Shown: piece by piece, positions 20,413 to 31,207 of the stretch
How the letters are laid out: every line of letters begins with the position of its first letter
Numbering within the stretch: the stretch's first letter is position 1
Assembly (NCBI GenBank): GCA_027923505.1
Contig: BROI01000001.1
Coordinates: 1,334,501 to 1,398,500 of the forward strand
Source of the DNA: Mayamaea pseudoterrestris
Taxonomy: Eukaryota > Bacillariophyta > Bacillariophyceae > Sellaphorales > Sellaphoraceae
Direction: 5' to 3'
Length of the DNA stretch: 64,000 bases
Translations under genes and position numbers: made by a program
Notes under the pieces: model-generated
Seen by the model: the letters and a program-made list of their open reading frames with translations, nothing else
Database searches by the model: none
Told to the model about the DNA's origin: nothing

Positions 20413-23400
20413 ATGGGTCGAAGCAATCAATCGAACGAAACAGCAGCAGCCGCTCTGGATCAATCATTCACTGCGCAGCAGCAGCCGAGAAAGAAAATGA
20501 TGAAGTCGGTCGAGTGCAAGCTCGAGCATGGCAACCATGTCGTTGTAGGATCATTGGACGACGAAGACGACGAAACGGAACTGACTTGGCGATTAGACGC
20601 CAACAAGAGTCTCAGTGATTGGGCAGTGATTGTCACCACCAAGGAGACTGGAGCAGTCCAAGTCTACAATGTTCACAAAAACTACTTGGCCGTCGGACCA
20701 CGCAAGTCATTGTACTTTGCGCGCGAGTTTGGCGCGCATGCCAAGAGACTACAGGAGCAGCAAGAGTTGATCAGACAGCAGGAACAACAAAAGTTGCAGC
20801 AACAACAGAAGAAACTGAATGGAATTGCTAATGACAAGAAGGGGATTCTGCCAAAACAATTTGCCTTTCACTCGGGCATTGAACCTTGCGAAATGATTAC
20901 ACGGACGCTTCGAAACGATCGCAAAGTGGTTGATGCTGTCGCGCCGCTGAGTCATCAGATGGTTACCAAGCTTGAGCTTGCGCAACTGGCCGCCGAAGCG
21001 TTTCCGCAAGTGCTCGACTATATTTACTCGGGAGGCACGAAACTGGAAGTCAATACACACAATGCGACTGCGCTGCATTACTTGGCTGATTTGTTTGAAA
21101 TTAAACCGCTCCGGCGATTCATTCGCAGCTTTTGGCAGCAAGATTTGTGCGTCGAGAACCTTTGCTTGTACTACAAACACGCCAGCGTCATAGGTGACGT
21201 TCCAGTGTTGCGGCAGGCGCAGGAGTTTTGCGCCCGGCATATATTTGAAATTCCCGAGGACTATGTGGTGCAAGTCTTGACGGCGATTGATGCAACGTTT
21301 TTCTTTCACGTCATTTCGCATCACGCAGCCATTGGTGGGTCGGACCAAAAGGACGACGACGAGCATGATGTCGCTGGCGAGGAGAAGTCAAGCAAGGCGT
21401 TGCCACAAAAGGATACACGCGCCATTTCGTCCAAGCGACTTAGTCTCATTGTTGCCGTCTACTGCAACATTCATCGGCAGGACTTGAATGGTGCGTCGTT
21501 TCTTCGATTGGTCGGTCCGGACATTTTGCCAGAGATTGACTTGAAGGCGGCCAAAGTATTGCTCGAACTCGAATACTACATTTGTCGTGACAAGGATAAG
21601 CTTACGTCGCTCAAGAAGCGATGCATCAAGGTCATGAGCAAAAAGTGGGACCATGTGTGCGTCGATACGAAAGACTTTGACGTTGTTACGCTGCCAAGGT
21701 TGGGCGGTGAAGCACTTGAACGATTTGTTGCAATGAGCTTTACAAATGCCAAGGAGCGCTTATCAACGTTGGACCAAATCTTTCTCGAGTGGGACAAGGT
21801 GCAGGCAGAGCTGCAGCGACTGCGTTCCGAAGTGAGACAACTGCGCGAGGAAAAGAAGAATTTTTACGGTGAAAATATTTTCGAAACGTACGGCGGTGCC
21901 TTGCCGAAGTCAACGAAACTAAACGAAACGTCTTCGTTCATGCCGACGCATCTTTCAATGAAGGGTCGAGCATTTACGGACGTGACTGGAACGTCAACTG
22001 CGTCAATGCAATCCAAAGCTTCTGCTGCAAAACAGGGTCCCGGATCGATGAACGGTATGACGAATGGCTCATCGAGTGGAACCATCAAGCAAACACCATC
22101 TTTTATTCACGAAAAAGAGGCGCAACATTCTGAGCAAGCCCGAGCAGCGCATTCAAAGCTGCCTCTCAATGAAGATGAAGATACAACGAGTCGGTTTAAA
22201 GGGAGCTCTGTGTTCAGCGGCCATCCGCCAAGCGCAGCCTCATTGTCTGAATATGCCGACTTTGTTTTGAAAAGTATGCCAGCGCGCGTAGAAGCGATTG
22301 AAATGGCAAGAAATCGCCAAAAGGTTGCACTTTCTGCGTATGAGGAGGCGGTGGCAAAATTGAAGCAGTCTTCGGATGCTCGCGCAGCCATTGAAGCCCA
22401 TTCGAGCATGGCAGAATCATACGCCCAAGCGTCAGTCGATAGTCAAGCCATTCCTGAGTGGACGGCGAGCTTCTCCATGGCAGACTCTGGAGTCCATGCG
22501 CCGATTGCGAGTCAAGCCTCGCCAGAACGTTCGACAAAGGTAAAGATGCTTGCTTCGCTAAACGCAGCGCGCTTGGCAACACCTGAGCGCTCAACATCCC
22601 GCTCGATGCCGTCAGTGTCGGAGTCCCATCCTCATTCGGATCGAGCTCCGAAAGATCCACTGCTAGAATCACCAATCGCATCTGATTTTACGTCTTATAA
22701 TGGTTCCATGCCTTCGAATTGCTCGGAAAGAAGAGCCAACAATGTGGATAGCTTTAGATTTGATAAAACGAACGATGAACTCGCTCCGCCAATCGCATCG
22801 CTTGATGCAGTTTCGGAACAACGAATGTCAAGCCGACAGCAATCAGATAGTTTCGAAAGAGCTAGCTCTGCACTCCATGACTACGAAGCCAACAGCTTTT
22901 CGCACGAGAACAAATACGATTCGGGCAACAAACCTAATCGTAATCTGGTGGTGCCCAAGGCTGCTTTGGACAGCCCTCACAGTAGTCGAACAACTCGAGT
23001 CAAAAACACGCAAAAGACGGCAGAACGCATGACGCCACCACCCCAAGCTTGTCTTGTCACGCCGCCATCTCGTCCTGTGTCCACAGGACGCATGCCGACG
23101 GAATCATTCTCACAAGATTATACAATGGCGGGCGCACAAAATGTCGTGGAGACACCCTCGCGAACGGCTACCCCATCGAGGCCGCAGGAGATTCTCAAGG
23201 ATGCTGCTACTACCGCCAAATCTCTGTTTTCATTCACCAAGAACTACATTAAAACGTCGGCGTCGCACTTTACAAACACTCCGTACGACGACGATGACCA
23301 TGTCGAGACGGACCAAACTACAGACAGCTACCTTGGTGGTAGCAATGGCCCCATTCATGCGAGCCAGCAACGGTCCACGCAAGGCCCACATCCTGCAACC

Positions 23401-23616
23401 GATACGGATACCGATGACTTTTCGTCATCACCAGTGTCGGTGGCAGTGTTTGACGCGGCTCCCTCCGATGAGGCAATGACGTTTGACGTTGGCTCACTGG
23501 TGCAGGCAGCCTACAAGTCTGGTCCAGACCGTCGGAAACTACCAGCCTCCAAGTATCAAATGTCAATGGTATCGGCAACGACGGCGTCGTCCGTGGCATC
23601 CACGTCGAGTTGGTGA
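20413..23616 (+). CDS. Large BTB/POZ-domain protein with Gln-rich insertion
   Basis: 1067 residues in a single exon; the start ATG sits in a good context (ACCATGG). A BTB/POZ domain begins near residue 60 (LSDWAVIV...VYNVHKNYLAVGPRKSLYF). It is interrupted by an insert of about 75 residues containing a Gln/Lys-rich helix (about 110-140), then resumes at about 190 (LAAEAFPQVLDYIYSGG..LEVNTHNATALHYLADLF). A BACK-like helical region follows to about 430, then a coiled coil (about 455-485). The last 550 residues are Ser/Ala-rich and low in complexity, with recurring SMADS/SQA motifs and an acidic patch near the C-terminus. BTB proteins often act as Cullin-3 adaptors; that role is inference here because no motif proves it. 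Confidence 0.85.
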   Translation: MGRSNQSNETAAAALDQSFTAQQQPRKKMMKSVECKLEHGNHVVVGSLDDEDDETELTWRLDANKSLSDWAVIVTTKETGAVQVYNVHKNYLAVGPRKSLYFAREFGAHAKRLQEQQELIRQQEQQKLQQQQKKLNGIANDKKGILPKQFAFHSGIEPCEMITRTLRNDRKVVDAVAPLSHQMVTKLELAQLAAEAFPQVLDYIYSGGTKLEVNTHNATALHYLADLFEIKPLRRFIRSFWQQDLCVENLCLYYKHASVIGDVPVLRQAQEFCARHIFEIPEDYVVQVLTAIDATFFFHVISHHAAIGGSDQKDDDEHDVAGEEKSSKALPQKDTRAISSKRLSLIVAVYCNIHRQDLNGASFLRLVGPDILPEIDLKAAKVLLELEYYICRDKDKLTSLKKRCIKVMSKKWDHVCVDTKDFDVVTLPRLGGEALERFVAMSFTNAKERLSTLDQIFLEWDKVQAELQRLRSEVRQLREEKKNFYGENIFETYGGALPKSTKLNETSSFMPTHLSMKGRAFTDVTGTSTASMQSKASAAKQGPGSMNGMTNGSSSGTIKQTPSFIHEKEAQHSEQARAAHSKLPLNEDEDTTSRFKGSSVFSGHPPSAASLSEYADFVLKSMPARVEAIEMARNRQKVALSAYEEAVAKLKQSSDARAAIEAHSSMAESYAQASVDSQAIPEWTASFSMADSGVHAPIASQASPERSTKVKMLASLNAARLATPERSTSRSMPSVSESHPHSDRAPKDPLLESPIASDFTSYNGSMPSNCSERRANNVDSFRFDKTNDELAPPIASLDAVSEQRMSSRQQSDSFERASSALHDYEANSFSHENKYDSGNKPNRNLVVPKAALDSPHSSRTTRVKNTQKTAERMTPPPQACLVTPPSRPVSTGRMPTESFSQDYTMAGAQNVVETPSRTATPSRPQEILKDAATTAKSLFSFTKNYIKTSASHFTNTPYDDDDHVETDQTTDSYLGGSNGPIHASQQRSTQGPHPATDTDTDDFSSSPVSVAVFDAAPSDEAMTFDVGSLVQAAYKSGPDRRKLPASKYQMSMVSATTASSVASTSSW

Positions 23617-23640
23617 TTGTGCGAATGAATGTAGATGTAT

Positions 23641-23784
23641 AGCTTAATGTTGCACTATCGAGCAATCGTCTCTCAATATAGCATGATGTATGGAAGATAC
23701 AAGGTTTGGTATAGCGTAAGGTTGCATTATTGAGCATTCGTCTCTCAATCTAGCATGATATATGGAAGATACAAGGTTTGGTTT
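23641..23784. repeat. Two-copy 72-bp tandem repeat
   Basis: Units 23641-23712 and 23713-23784 share CGTCTCTCAAT, TAGCATGAT and TATGGAAGATACAAGGTTTGG with about ten differences. It lies in the 3' flank of the BTB gene, possibly in its 3' UTR. No coding role is seen. Confidence 0.85.
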
Positions 23785-24024
23785 AACAACATGAATACTT
23801 TGGACGCATTCGGAACTGGCGCCGCATGAGTTCAATGCCTCTTGCTCGCATGACGGAGAAGCTACAAAGACCGTCACAGTAATCAATTAATAGGGCAACA
23901 GTCTGCCATGAACTACATTAACTTGAGTTTAATCTACGCGTATGCGCTTGTTTTTGCAGACGGTTGCTCACCCATGTTGCGCTCATGGCTAGCGTTTTTC
24001 CTTCCCCGTCAATGGACACTTCGG

Positions 24025-24759
24025 TTAACATTCCTCAACATCATTGCATTCGTCCGTCATGACCTTGTAACAAGTACTCTTACTGCTGTCGCTTCCCGGT
24101 GCAAGTACTTGATGCGCCGCTGACACATTGCCTTGATTCGTCTTGGCCGTCCAAAGAAGCACCAACCCAATGCACAACAAGGCTGCCATGAGCACGCGAT
24201 TGAATCCGGGCGAATGGCCATATTCCATCAGCCAGTCGACAAAGAGGGACGCCAAGGAGACGCCGCAGAAGCTTCCAATTCCGAAGCGACACTCCAGCTG
24301 CCAAATCAATGAGTCGAATTGACACATACTGTTGTTGCTTCCATCGTTGTTGCCGGCCGGTGCCATCAATCTCATGAAACTGCGCAAAAGCTTCTTGAGA
24401 AGAATGAGAACCGTGCACGGCACCAAGGAGGTGGTCAAGGCCCACGCGAAGCTCGTTGCAATCATGAACGACAAGGTCGGAACGTTTGCATCGCTTTCGT
24501 CGTTCGCCTCGTCAGACACTTTTCGCTGCATGGTCCACGCATGAGCCGTCAGGACGATGCACTCGACCAAGAATCCAATCAAGACGCCGAGAAGTAACGA
24601 GACGGTGCAAAAGCTTGAATGCAGCTTCATGGCGTCTTGAGCGTTGCGTCGTTCCTGCGAGTTTGCAGCGGTCGATGCCTGCGACAATGTTGGCTTCAAA
24701 AGGGGTTCCTCCATCATGGTGGTGCGATTGTAATGGAGCGTCCGAGTAAATCTTTGCAT
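24025..24759 (-). CDS. Hypothetical four-TM membrane protein
   Basis: 244 residues in a single exon. Hydrophobic segments lie at about residues 48-72 (VSLLLGVLIGFLVECIVLTA), 97-122 (FMIATSFAWALTTSLVPCTVLILL), 160-182 and 187-207 (VLMAALLCIGLVLLW). A polar loop of about 35 residues lies between the second and third. The tail is Cys-containing and acidic. I do not recognise a family. The ATG at 24759 is the longest option; MMEEPLLKP at 24717 (or 24714) is an alternative start with a more usual acidic/dileucine-like N-terminus (EEPLL), which in other eukaryotes can direct vacuolar or lysosomal sorting (inference). The gene is convergent with the BTB gene. Confidence 0.6.
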   Translation of the reverse strand: MQRFTRTLHYNRTTMMEEPLLKPTLSQASTAANSQERRNAQDAMKLHSSFCTVSLLLGVLIGFLVECIVLTAHAWTMQRKVSDEANDESDANVPTLSFMIATSFAWALTTSLVPCTVLILLKKLLRSFMRLMAPAGNNDGSNNSMCQFDSLIWQLECRFGIGSFCGVSLASLFVDWLMEYGHSPGFNRVLMAALLCIGLVLLWTAKTNQGNVSAAHQVLAPGSDSSKSTCYKVMTDECNDVEEC

Positions 24760-25631
24760 AAAATGAGTGTGAAGCAGGATGCATGTTTGCTTTTGACAAT
24801 GCCTTTTTCGTCCACGAAAAGTCTTGTAAGGAGGCGCGTTCGTCCATGATGATGTTCAAATTCGTCGAAAGAAAAATCTCATAGTGTCGTAGCGGTGTTC
24901 ACCACATTCGATGTTTTGCTACCCTAGTGTACCGGTAGCTACAGGCTTGTCCGCCGAGCTCTTTCTTTAACATAGCAGCAGGGACATGAAACGTAAGCGG
25001 CATCCAATGGCAATTGGAACAAGCCGGCGTCTTAAAGCGAATCCATCGATGCTACATGGATTGCTGCAGCCAAGGCGACACATGTTCAAAAGCTACATGA
25101 CCTTGCTGCAGCGTACATGGGCGAGCTCGGACCCCTTCTCGACACGAAGACTGGTATACCGTCATTGATCTCTATTGGTCTACACTAGGGCGATGCAATG
25201 GTTGGTTCGCAGTTCGTACGGCCGTACGACAAGATGGATGACGATGCATATTTGAAGCGCCACATTATAATCAACGCTGGGCAGACGGAGCCTTGCGAGT
25301 TGTAGAGGGAATCAGTTATTGAGCTTGATAGAGTCAGTGTAATTGAGCGAAGCAAGCTGGTGCTGGATGCGAAGCGAGAAATTGCAGTATCTAGAAGGTT
25401 TACTCGCTCAATTTACGAAGCATCAGTTACGAATTACGACGCCACGTACAATGTTTCTTTTTCATACTTACTTTCTAAGTCTACTGAGTGATCCGGCACA
25501 AGTCAAATCAGCTTTAGTCGACGGATATTTTTCTGCAAGCATGATTGTGGTTTCTTCCATTGTCGTTTTGTCGTTTCTCCCATGCCTTTAACAGAGCAAC
25601 GGATCGTTCATTCAACACAATCTCTAGTCAG
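24760..25631. other. Gene-free stretch
   Basis: About 870 bp between two minus-strand genes. No supported ORF, repeat or RNA gene; the first part is presumably the promoter of the four-TM gene. Confidence 0.4.
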
Positions 25632-26033
25632 CTAATCAGTCTTCTTCTCGGTCGGCAGCCCCAGCATGAGCTGCTCCTTGTTGACGGCACACTGCCTTTT
25701 GCATTCCGGCAAGCATTCCATTCTCGACTTTTGTTCCACGCCCTTTGGCTTGGTGCATTCGTACATGCACTGTGAAAGACAGCCTTCAAACTTGGGGTCC
25801 TTCTTTGTGCCTGCCAGTTTGGCATCCACCGACTTGGCGGAAACTGGTAGCGAAAGAAGCAGTAGGGATGATGCAGATGCAATAGTGGATGTGAAGAATG
25901 CTGCACGTGATTGGGGTCGCTGCTGCTGTAAAGCGGGCTTTCCGTAATGTCGTGACGAAGACGATGATGGAGTCAAGGCGTCCGACGAAAGGATTGTCAA
26001 GCATGCGAGGAGAAGCAACTTAAAAGTCTTCAT
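25632..26033 (-). CDS. Thylakoid-lumen-type small Cys protein (CX3CX3C twin motif)
   Basis: 133 residues in a single exon. The N-terminus is a tripartite targeting sequence: a signal peptide (MKTFKLLLLACLTILSSDA), an ASAFAP-like junction (SSDA-LTP), a Ser/Arg/Gln-rich transit segment, then a second hydrophobic segment (SASSLLLLSLPVSA) ending in an AxA-like site. That layout is what secondary plastids use for thylakoid lumen proteins. The mature part of about 70 residues carries two CX3CX3C triplets, C-LSQ-C-MYE-C and C-LPE-C-KRQ-C, spaced by about 15 residues. This resembles a small conserved chloroplast protein of plants of unknown function; that family link is from memory and is tentative. 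Confidence 0.72.
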   Translation of the reverse strand: MKTFKLLLLACLTILSSDALTPSSSSSRHYGKPALQQQRPQSRAAFFTSTIASASSLLLLSLPVSAKSVDAKLAGTKKDPKFEGCLSQCMYECTKPKGVEQKSRMECLPECKRQCAVNKEQLMLGLPTEKKTD

Positions 26034-27004
26034 TTCGTAACTTGTATATGAATGGATATTGCTATTGGACAGTTGCTTGTAGAGTCACGTTGATTGGAAG
26101 GCGAGAGACGACGACCGGATTTGGCAACTGTCATGGTGATATGCGGCGCGCCATGCGACCACTGACGTTTCTGAATGTCGCAGTGGCTATTTTGTTGTAA
26201 CGCTGCGACTTTCACCCACCAACGTCTCGCACCTTGTTTCGGCCTTCACGCTCGTCGATCTTTCAAGCTGCCGACCAGCTTTTCAAGCATAAGAATCGAC
26301 TCTATAACGGAACGGGCAGTACGCTATAAAGCTTGCCTTTTCGACGGATGTTTTTGTGGGAGTGCTGCACCGAAAGGGATGCAGAAATACCGTCGCTTAT
26401 CGAAACCCAAGAGGAGGCAGTCGAAAAATGATTGGGTCGTGTATACTCCAGGAAGAGCCACGCGAAAGGCGCTCCATGGAGCGTGCCGTGATGCCAGCGT
26501 ACATAAGTAGACACAGCTTCCATTCACTGGTTCGGCAAAAATTGTTTGCTATCGACCACCTCATTGGCCGATGCAATGCTTCATTGGTAATCATGCATTC
26601 TGCGGCTGATGGTTGTTATATCGACCCATTGGACATCATCTGACAAGCATATATCGGTCTTCATAATAGCCTTGCTCATTATAGTCTGCGCCCAGTACCG
26701 ACTTTCTTGTTGGCTGTAGTTTCGTTGGAGTATTGCTTCGCCATTCTTTAAATATTCAGAAGAGCGCGTCGATTGTTCCAGGCGTCATCATCGGGCGTCA
26801 CTGTTCACGATTCCCGGACGGAAGCGGGAATCTACAGAACTCACTGGATGCTTTCGTGAAACAGATTCGGTACTATAGATTTTTGAGTAGTACGTGGCGA
26901 GCAAGTGTGACTCACATGAGCTCGGAGAAGATATCGGCAGCTTTTCGATATCAAATCATTGAGTTTTTCGTTGCCGGTTGAGAAATAGCACGAGGGAGAA
27001 GAAC
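26034..27004. other. Gene-free stretch, divergent upstream region
   Basis: Nearly 1 kb between the lumen-type protein gene (minus strand) and the HSF gene (plus strand). It probably contains both promoters. No ORF with protein-like composition is supported. Confidence 0.4.
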
Positions 27005-28120
27005 ATGACGCGCCTTGCTCCACTATACCCATGGTCTGATGCGTCGATTGACACATACATTGCCCAATTACATCTTCCGGCTTCCAGCGCGCCTATGGTA
27101 GGAAGTTCGGCATATTCGGCGTCCTCGAAGGAGGAGTCATATTTCACTCTTGTTTCCATTTCTCGTCCGCAAACGATCCTTCACTTTCAAACGACGCGAA
27201 GAACCATGCGCACCTCAGCTTCGAAACGAGGCAGCAAACGCATTAAGCGAGTCAAGAGGCGCACTACGCACCTGGAGAAGGTCCATCATGACTACAAGGA
27301 TTGGTCTGACGCAAAGACGCCCAAAAGACACGCCAAGAATGCGCCCAAGACGAAGATTTCTGCGAGAAACACCTTTCCAATCGCCTTGTATCGCATGCTC
27401 GAATCGGCGGAGAAGAAAGGACAAGAGGATGCTATATCCTGGCAGCCTCATGGGCGAGCCTTTGTCATTCACGATCGCGACAAGTTCACTAAGGTTTTGG
27501 CCAAACACTTTAAGACAAGCAGGCTGCAGTCATTCATCCGCAATTTGAACCTTTGGAACTGGACTAGAATCTCGTCCGGTCGGGACAAGGGCGCCTACTA
27601 CCACCCACAGTTTCTTCGCGGCAAGCGGGAGCTACTCGAGCTGATTCGTCGGGTGCCCAAAAAGGGAGTCGGGGTTCGACTCCAGCCAAACCCTGAGGAC
27701 GAGCCAGACTTTTGGCAGGGACTTCCTTGGGTCATTGACGGCGAAACTAAATGCAAGGCCAACCGATCCAAGCGTCTTGCTGCGGCATCGCCTGTCGTGT
27801 CTACAGAAGCTACTCCAAGCGAGGACGAAGTCGAGGAAGAGGATACTGTCCAAGACGTTGAGATTGACGAGATTCCAAGCGCGGCAGCCATTGCAGCCGA
27901 TGACGTACCTGTCGATGTCGACGACGAACCTCCCGTCGTACCTTCCTCCTGCTCTTGGATATTTGGTGGGTCCTTCTTTGAGACGACAGTCACGGAGACG
28001 CCCTCCGGGCCAAGTCTTTTGGATTCGATTATTCCAGCGGATGTCAGCGTCGACAGTAGTGCCGACATTGATGACATCGACTTTGACCAGGAGCTGTCCG
28101 AGTTATTCATGGACATTTAA
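27005..28120 (+). CDS. Heat-shock-factor-type DNA-binding protein
   Basis: 371 residues from the ATG at 27005; an in-frame ATG at 27206 (MRTSASKRGSK) would give 304 and is a reasonable alternative. The HSF DNA-binding domain is at about residues 124-215: FPIALYRMLES, ISWQPHGRAFVIHDRDKF, LAKHFKTSRLQSFIRNLNLWNW, then YYHPQFLRGKRELL. This is the winged helix with the F-x-R-x-L-N recognition-helix pattern. A strongly basic segment precedes it (nuclear localisation likely). The C-terminal 130 residues are acidic and end in DDIDFDQELSELFMDI, which looks like an activation domain. No long hydrophobic heptad array for trimerisation is obvious. HSF genes are expanded in diatoms. Confidence 0.85.
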   Translation: MTRLAPLYPWSDASIDTYIAQLHLPASSAPMVGSSAYSASSKEESYFTLVSISRPQTILHFQTTRRTMRTSASKRGSKRIKRVKRRTTHLEKVHHDYKDWSDAKTPKRHAKNAPKTKISARNTFPIALYRMLESAEKKGQEDAISWQPHGRAFVIHDRDKFTKVLAKHFKTSRLQSFIRNLNLWNWTRISSGRDKGAYYHPQFLRGKRELLELIRRVPKKGVGVRLQPNPEDEPDFWQGLPWVIDGETKCKANRSKRLAAASPVVSTEATPSEDEVEEEDTVQDVEIDEIPSAAAIAADDVPVDVDDEPPVVPSSCSWIFGGSFFETTVTETPSGPSLLDSIIPADVSVDSSADIDDIDFDQELSELFMDI

Positions 28121-28564
28121 TCCAGCGCGCAAACTGGAATGCAGCAGCTATACAAGCTACGGAAGCTAAATAGCAAGATCAACTATGGGAAATTTTGAAA
28201 ATCGCTGGGCTAGTTTAAGTAATAAGCGCAGGCGAATAGTCTACATCATCTTTTACGTTTCGTGCAGCAGCTGCAGTCGGCGTGCGCGCTAGAAGTAAGT
28301 AGCAGCTAAGCGTAGGTTTTCATGCATGAAGATTCCATGTGCAGTTAAAAGTCCGTCGTACGACGAAGTTGCTGCTGGAGTAACAAAACGTCGTTGTTGC
28401 TTGCAGGAAGTGGATGTCGCACTGATAACCGTTGCGATGATCAAAATTTCTGTTTCACCATCGAATCGTCGGCAAATTTTTTGACAACCAGCATCAATCA
28501 TCAATAAGCTACCCTCGTCGCTGGAACCATTGACTGCTAACTTTCGAAAGCATCGAGCGCAAGC
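28121..28564. other. Intergenic stretch before the right copy
   Basis: 444 bp containing the presumed promoter of the right TLC gene. No gene is seen. The left end of the duplicated block cannot be placed because the left copy runs off the window. Confidence 0.4.
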
Positions 28565-29479
28565 ATGGTGACTGTATCAATACCGAAGAATATGAATAGC
28601 CATGCAGCAAACGACTGGATGTCGCCGAAACCACTCGGCTTGTTTCCTCAATCGAATCCATTCGTCATGACAGGCATATTCTTGATGCATTCCGTGTATC
28701 GAATACTCTACTATAGCTACGAGAATCCCAGCATTGCTGCGTATCTCTCCATACCGTCTCCGTCTTCCGATTACTGCAACAATTCCGAAAAGTGCGGACG
28801 ACCCGATCTCTTTGCCTTTCAGTGCGTCAGCGCCACGACGTTTTGGACGATTGGAATACTTTCGCTACGTACTTGGTACGCGAGAAATGGTGCGCGCAGC
28901 AAGATGCAAGTGTCGACGCCGGAGCGCCGCATCTACTCTGGACTGCCCGTGACGGAAACCATTGCCTCCATCAACTTGAGCTACCAAATATGGGACTTTT
29001 ACGTGTCGCTCTCCATCCCCGAGCACTGCACGTTCATCATGATGACGCACCACTTTGTGGCTGCCATTGTTTGCTGGAGTGTTTTGATTTCGCGGACGCT
29101 TGGTTGTCACGCCGTCTTTTTCCTGGGCATGTCGGAAGTGAGTAGCATGTGGTTGGTGCTGCTCGATATGAGCAAGTACTTTGCGCCGTCGCAACATTCC
29201 GTGGCGCACATGGTTGTGGAACACTTGGCGGGGCCACTCTTTGTCGTCACGTTTATCTACTACCGCGTCATTTTATGGTGGCGCGTGAGCTACCAGTTTT
29301 GGAACGATGTGCAGAGTGTGAAACGTACCGGCCAAGCCGAACGGCTACGACCAGGCCGGACCTGGGTGTTGCATCTGCTGCTCTCGCTAATGATTCCCAT
29401 GGGAATATTGCAGCTTTACTGGTTGACAATCATTGCGCAGGAAGTGCAGGGCGTGCTTTCAAAGGAGGAAATGGCGTAA
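28565..29479 (+). CDS. TLC-domain membrane protein, right copy, complete
   Basis: 304 residues in a single exon. Six or so hydrophobic segments lie at about residues 32-50, 85-102, 137-150, 157-178, 183-200 and 220-240, with a last one near 275-295. The motif MMTHHFVAAIVCW at about 159-171 contains the two adjacent His of the TLC (TRAM/LAG1/CLN8) domain. GMSEVSSMWLVLLDMSKYF at about 188-206 matches the conserved acidic helix that follows. TLC proteins include ceramide synthases and lipid-homeostasis proteins of the ER; the exact substrate cannot be told. The left copy (1-374) begins inside this gene at the equivalent of 29106. Confidence 0.8.
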   Translation: MVTVSIPKNMNSHAANDWMSPKPLGLFPQSNPFVMTGIFLMHSVYRILYYSYENPSIAAYLSIPSPSSDYCNNSEKCGRPDLFAFQCVSATTFWTIGILSLRTWYARNGARSKMQVSTPERRIYSGLPVTETIASINLSYQIWDFYVSLSIPEHCTFIMMTHHFVAAIVCWSVLISRTLGCHAVFFLGMSEVSSMWLVLLDMSKYFAPSQHSVAHMVVEHLAGPLFVVTFIYYRVILWWRVSYQFWNDVQSVKRTGQAERLRPGRTWVLHLLLSLMIPMGILQLYWLTIIAQEVQGVLSKEEMA

Positions 29480-29763
29480 GAGTATGCTGCAGCAGCATTT
29501 TATTGCCATTCGTGTGAGGCCAACCAGCTACTTTAGGCTCATCTGCACGACCAGATTCTGATCGATAGGATACTACTGTATACATAGTTGTATGTTTGGT
29601 GCCATTCACTAAGCAGCTACCGCAAAAGGCAGCATCAGTTAGCAAAGTTCATTTTTTAGATCTTTTTGAGAAACGGTGTGACGCAGTTGGCGAGGCTGCC
29701 GATCCTCGTCCGCCATCAACTTGTTCTTCCGCAGACAAAAGCAGCATCAAATCCTCGAAAAAC

Positions 29764-31075
29764 ATGATGCTTGCCAGTCATTCCTTCACTCGTCACGCTC
29801 GAAACCTCTTATTACATCGATCATATACAGCAACGAGTATATATCATGACCGCATTGTGGTTGCCGTCGGCGGCAATGCTTTGCAACGTCGCGGCGAGCG
29901 TTTGACGATTGAAAACATGCTCAAGGCGGCGGCCGAAATGGCTCCCACCATTGCGTCACTCGCATCCGAGCATGAGGTTGTCTTGACGCATGGAAATGGA
30001 CCGCAAGTGGGAGAGTTGGCGCTGGAGCGGTCGGCGGCATCGTACGTATGTGTCATGTCGTTGATTCGATGAGTGTATGTTCTGTGTAACGATATTATGT
30101 CACTGCTATCGCACTCAACGATGTAACGGCATCTTATGTATATACTCTATAATATCAGATTCGACGTCCTCGGAGCCGAAAGCATGGGACAGATTGGCTA
30201 CGTGCTTGCGCAGGCGCTGGCGAGCGTCGGTTGCCAAACCGTTCCAATCTTGACGCAGGTGGTCGTGGATCAATACTCGGACGCCTTTCGCAATCCAACG
30301 AAATACGTTGGTCCCGTCTACGGCGCCAAGGAGGCAATGGCTTTATCCGAGTCACTGGGATGGACGGTTCGAGCCGATGGTGAGTACTGGAGACGAGTGG
30401 TTCCTTCGCCTCCGCCGCTGGAAATCTTGCAGGTGCAGGCCGTCACGTGCCTACTGGAGCATGCGCCGAATTTGCTTCCCATTGCCTGCGGCGGAGGCGG
30501 TGTGCCGGTCATGCGAGTGCCGTCGCGACCGGAAACCTTGCTGGGAGTGGAAGCTGTCATTGATAAAGACATGTGTGGAAGCAAACTGGCGATTGAGATT
30601 GAAGCGGATGGCTACATTATTTTGACGGATGGAGGAGGTATATTCAAGGTAAGTGCTGTAACGTACAGGTTCCACTCGCTGTTGTCTACTATTTCGAAAA
30701 CCGGTTCTTAACGCTCTCTTTGTTCTCATCGTTGGTTTCTCATCGCAGAACTTTGGCAAACCAGACGCTGCTGAAATGAAGGAGGTGACTCCGGAATACT
30801 TGCTTGGTACCAAGGCTGGCAAGGGCTTTCCAGGAAGCATGGGGCCAAAGATTGAAGCGGCAATCATGTTTGTTGAGCAATCCAGGAATCCTGACAAGGT
30901 ATGGGCGGCCATTGGTGACTTGAAGGATGCCGCAAAGATTATCAAGCGCGAAGAAGGTACAGTCATCAAGCGAGACGTCAAGGACAATGTGATTTGGTGG
31001 GACAAACCACTGGCGTCGTCAACGTCACCTCCAATGCCTCCCAAGCTGTCCAAGGAGCCACCAAAGTATGGATAG
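29764..31075 (+). CDS. Carbamate kinase, probably mitochondrial, right copy
   Basis: Exons 29764-30041, 30159-30648 and 30749-31075 give 364 residues, the same exon structure as the left copy. Intron 1 (117 nt) has diverged from its counterpart; intron 2 (100 nt) is identical. The presequence differs (MMLASHSFTRHARNLLLHRS) but keeps the Arg-rich, acid-free composition expected of mitochondrial import. All amino-acid-kinase motifs are present, so both copies look functional. In diatoms carbamoyl phosphate metabolism connects to a mitochondrial urea-cycle-like pathway; a role in ATP recovery or carbamoyl phosphate balance is inference. Bases 30301-30843 are identical to the left copy. Confidence 0.88.
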
Positions 31076-31207
31076 TTGCGACTGAACTCTTGGTCTGGGC
31101 TTGCTACAAGGGTTTTGGTTGCGGACACATGTCGCAAAATGCTGGCACATAATTTTGAGCTATTCAACAATGTAAAGTTAACAGCGCCTGCAGTTTTTAA
31201 TGTATCG

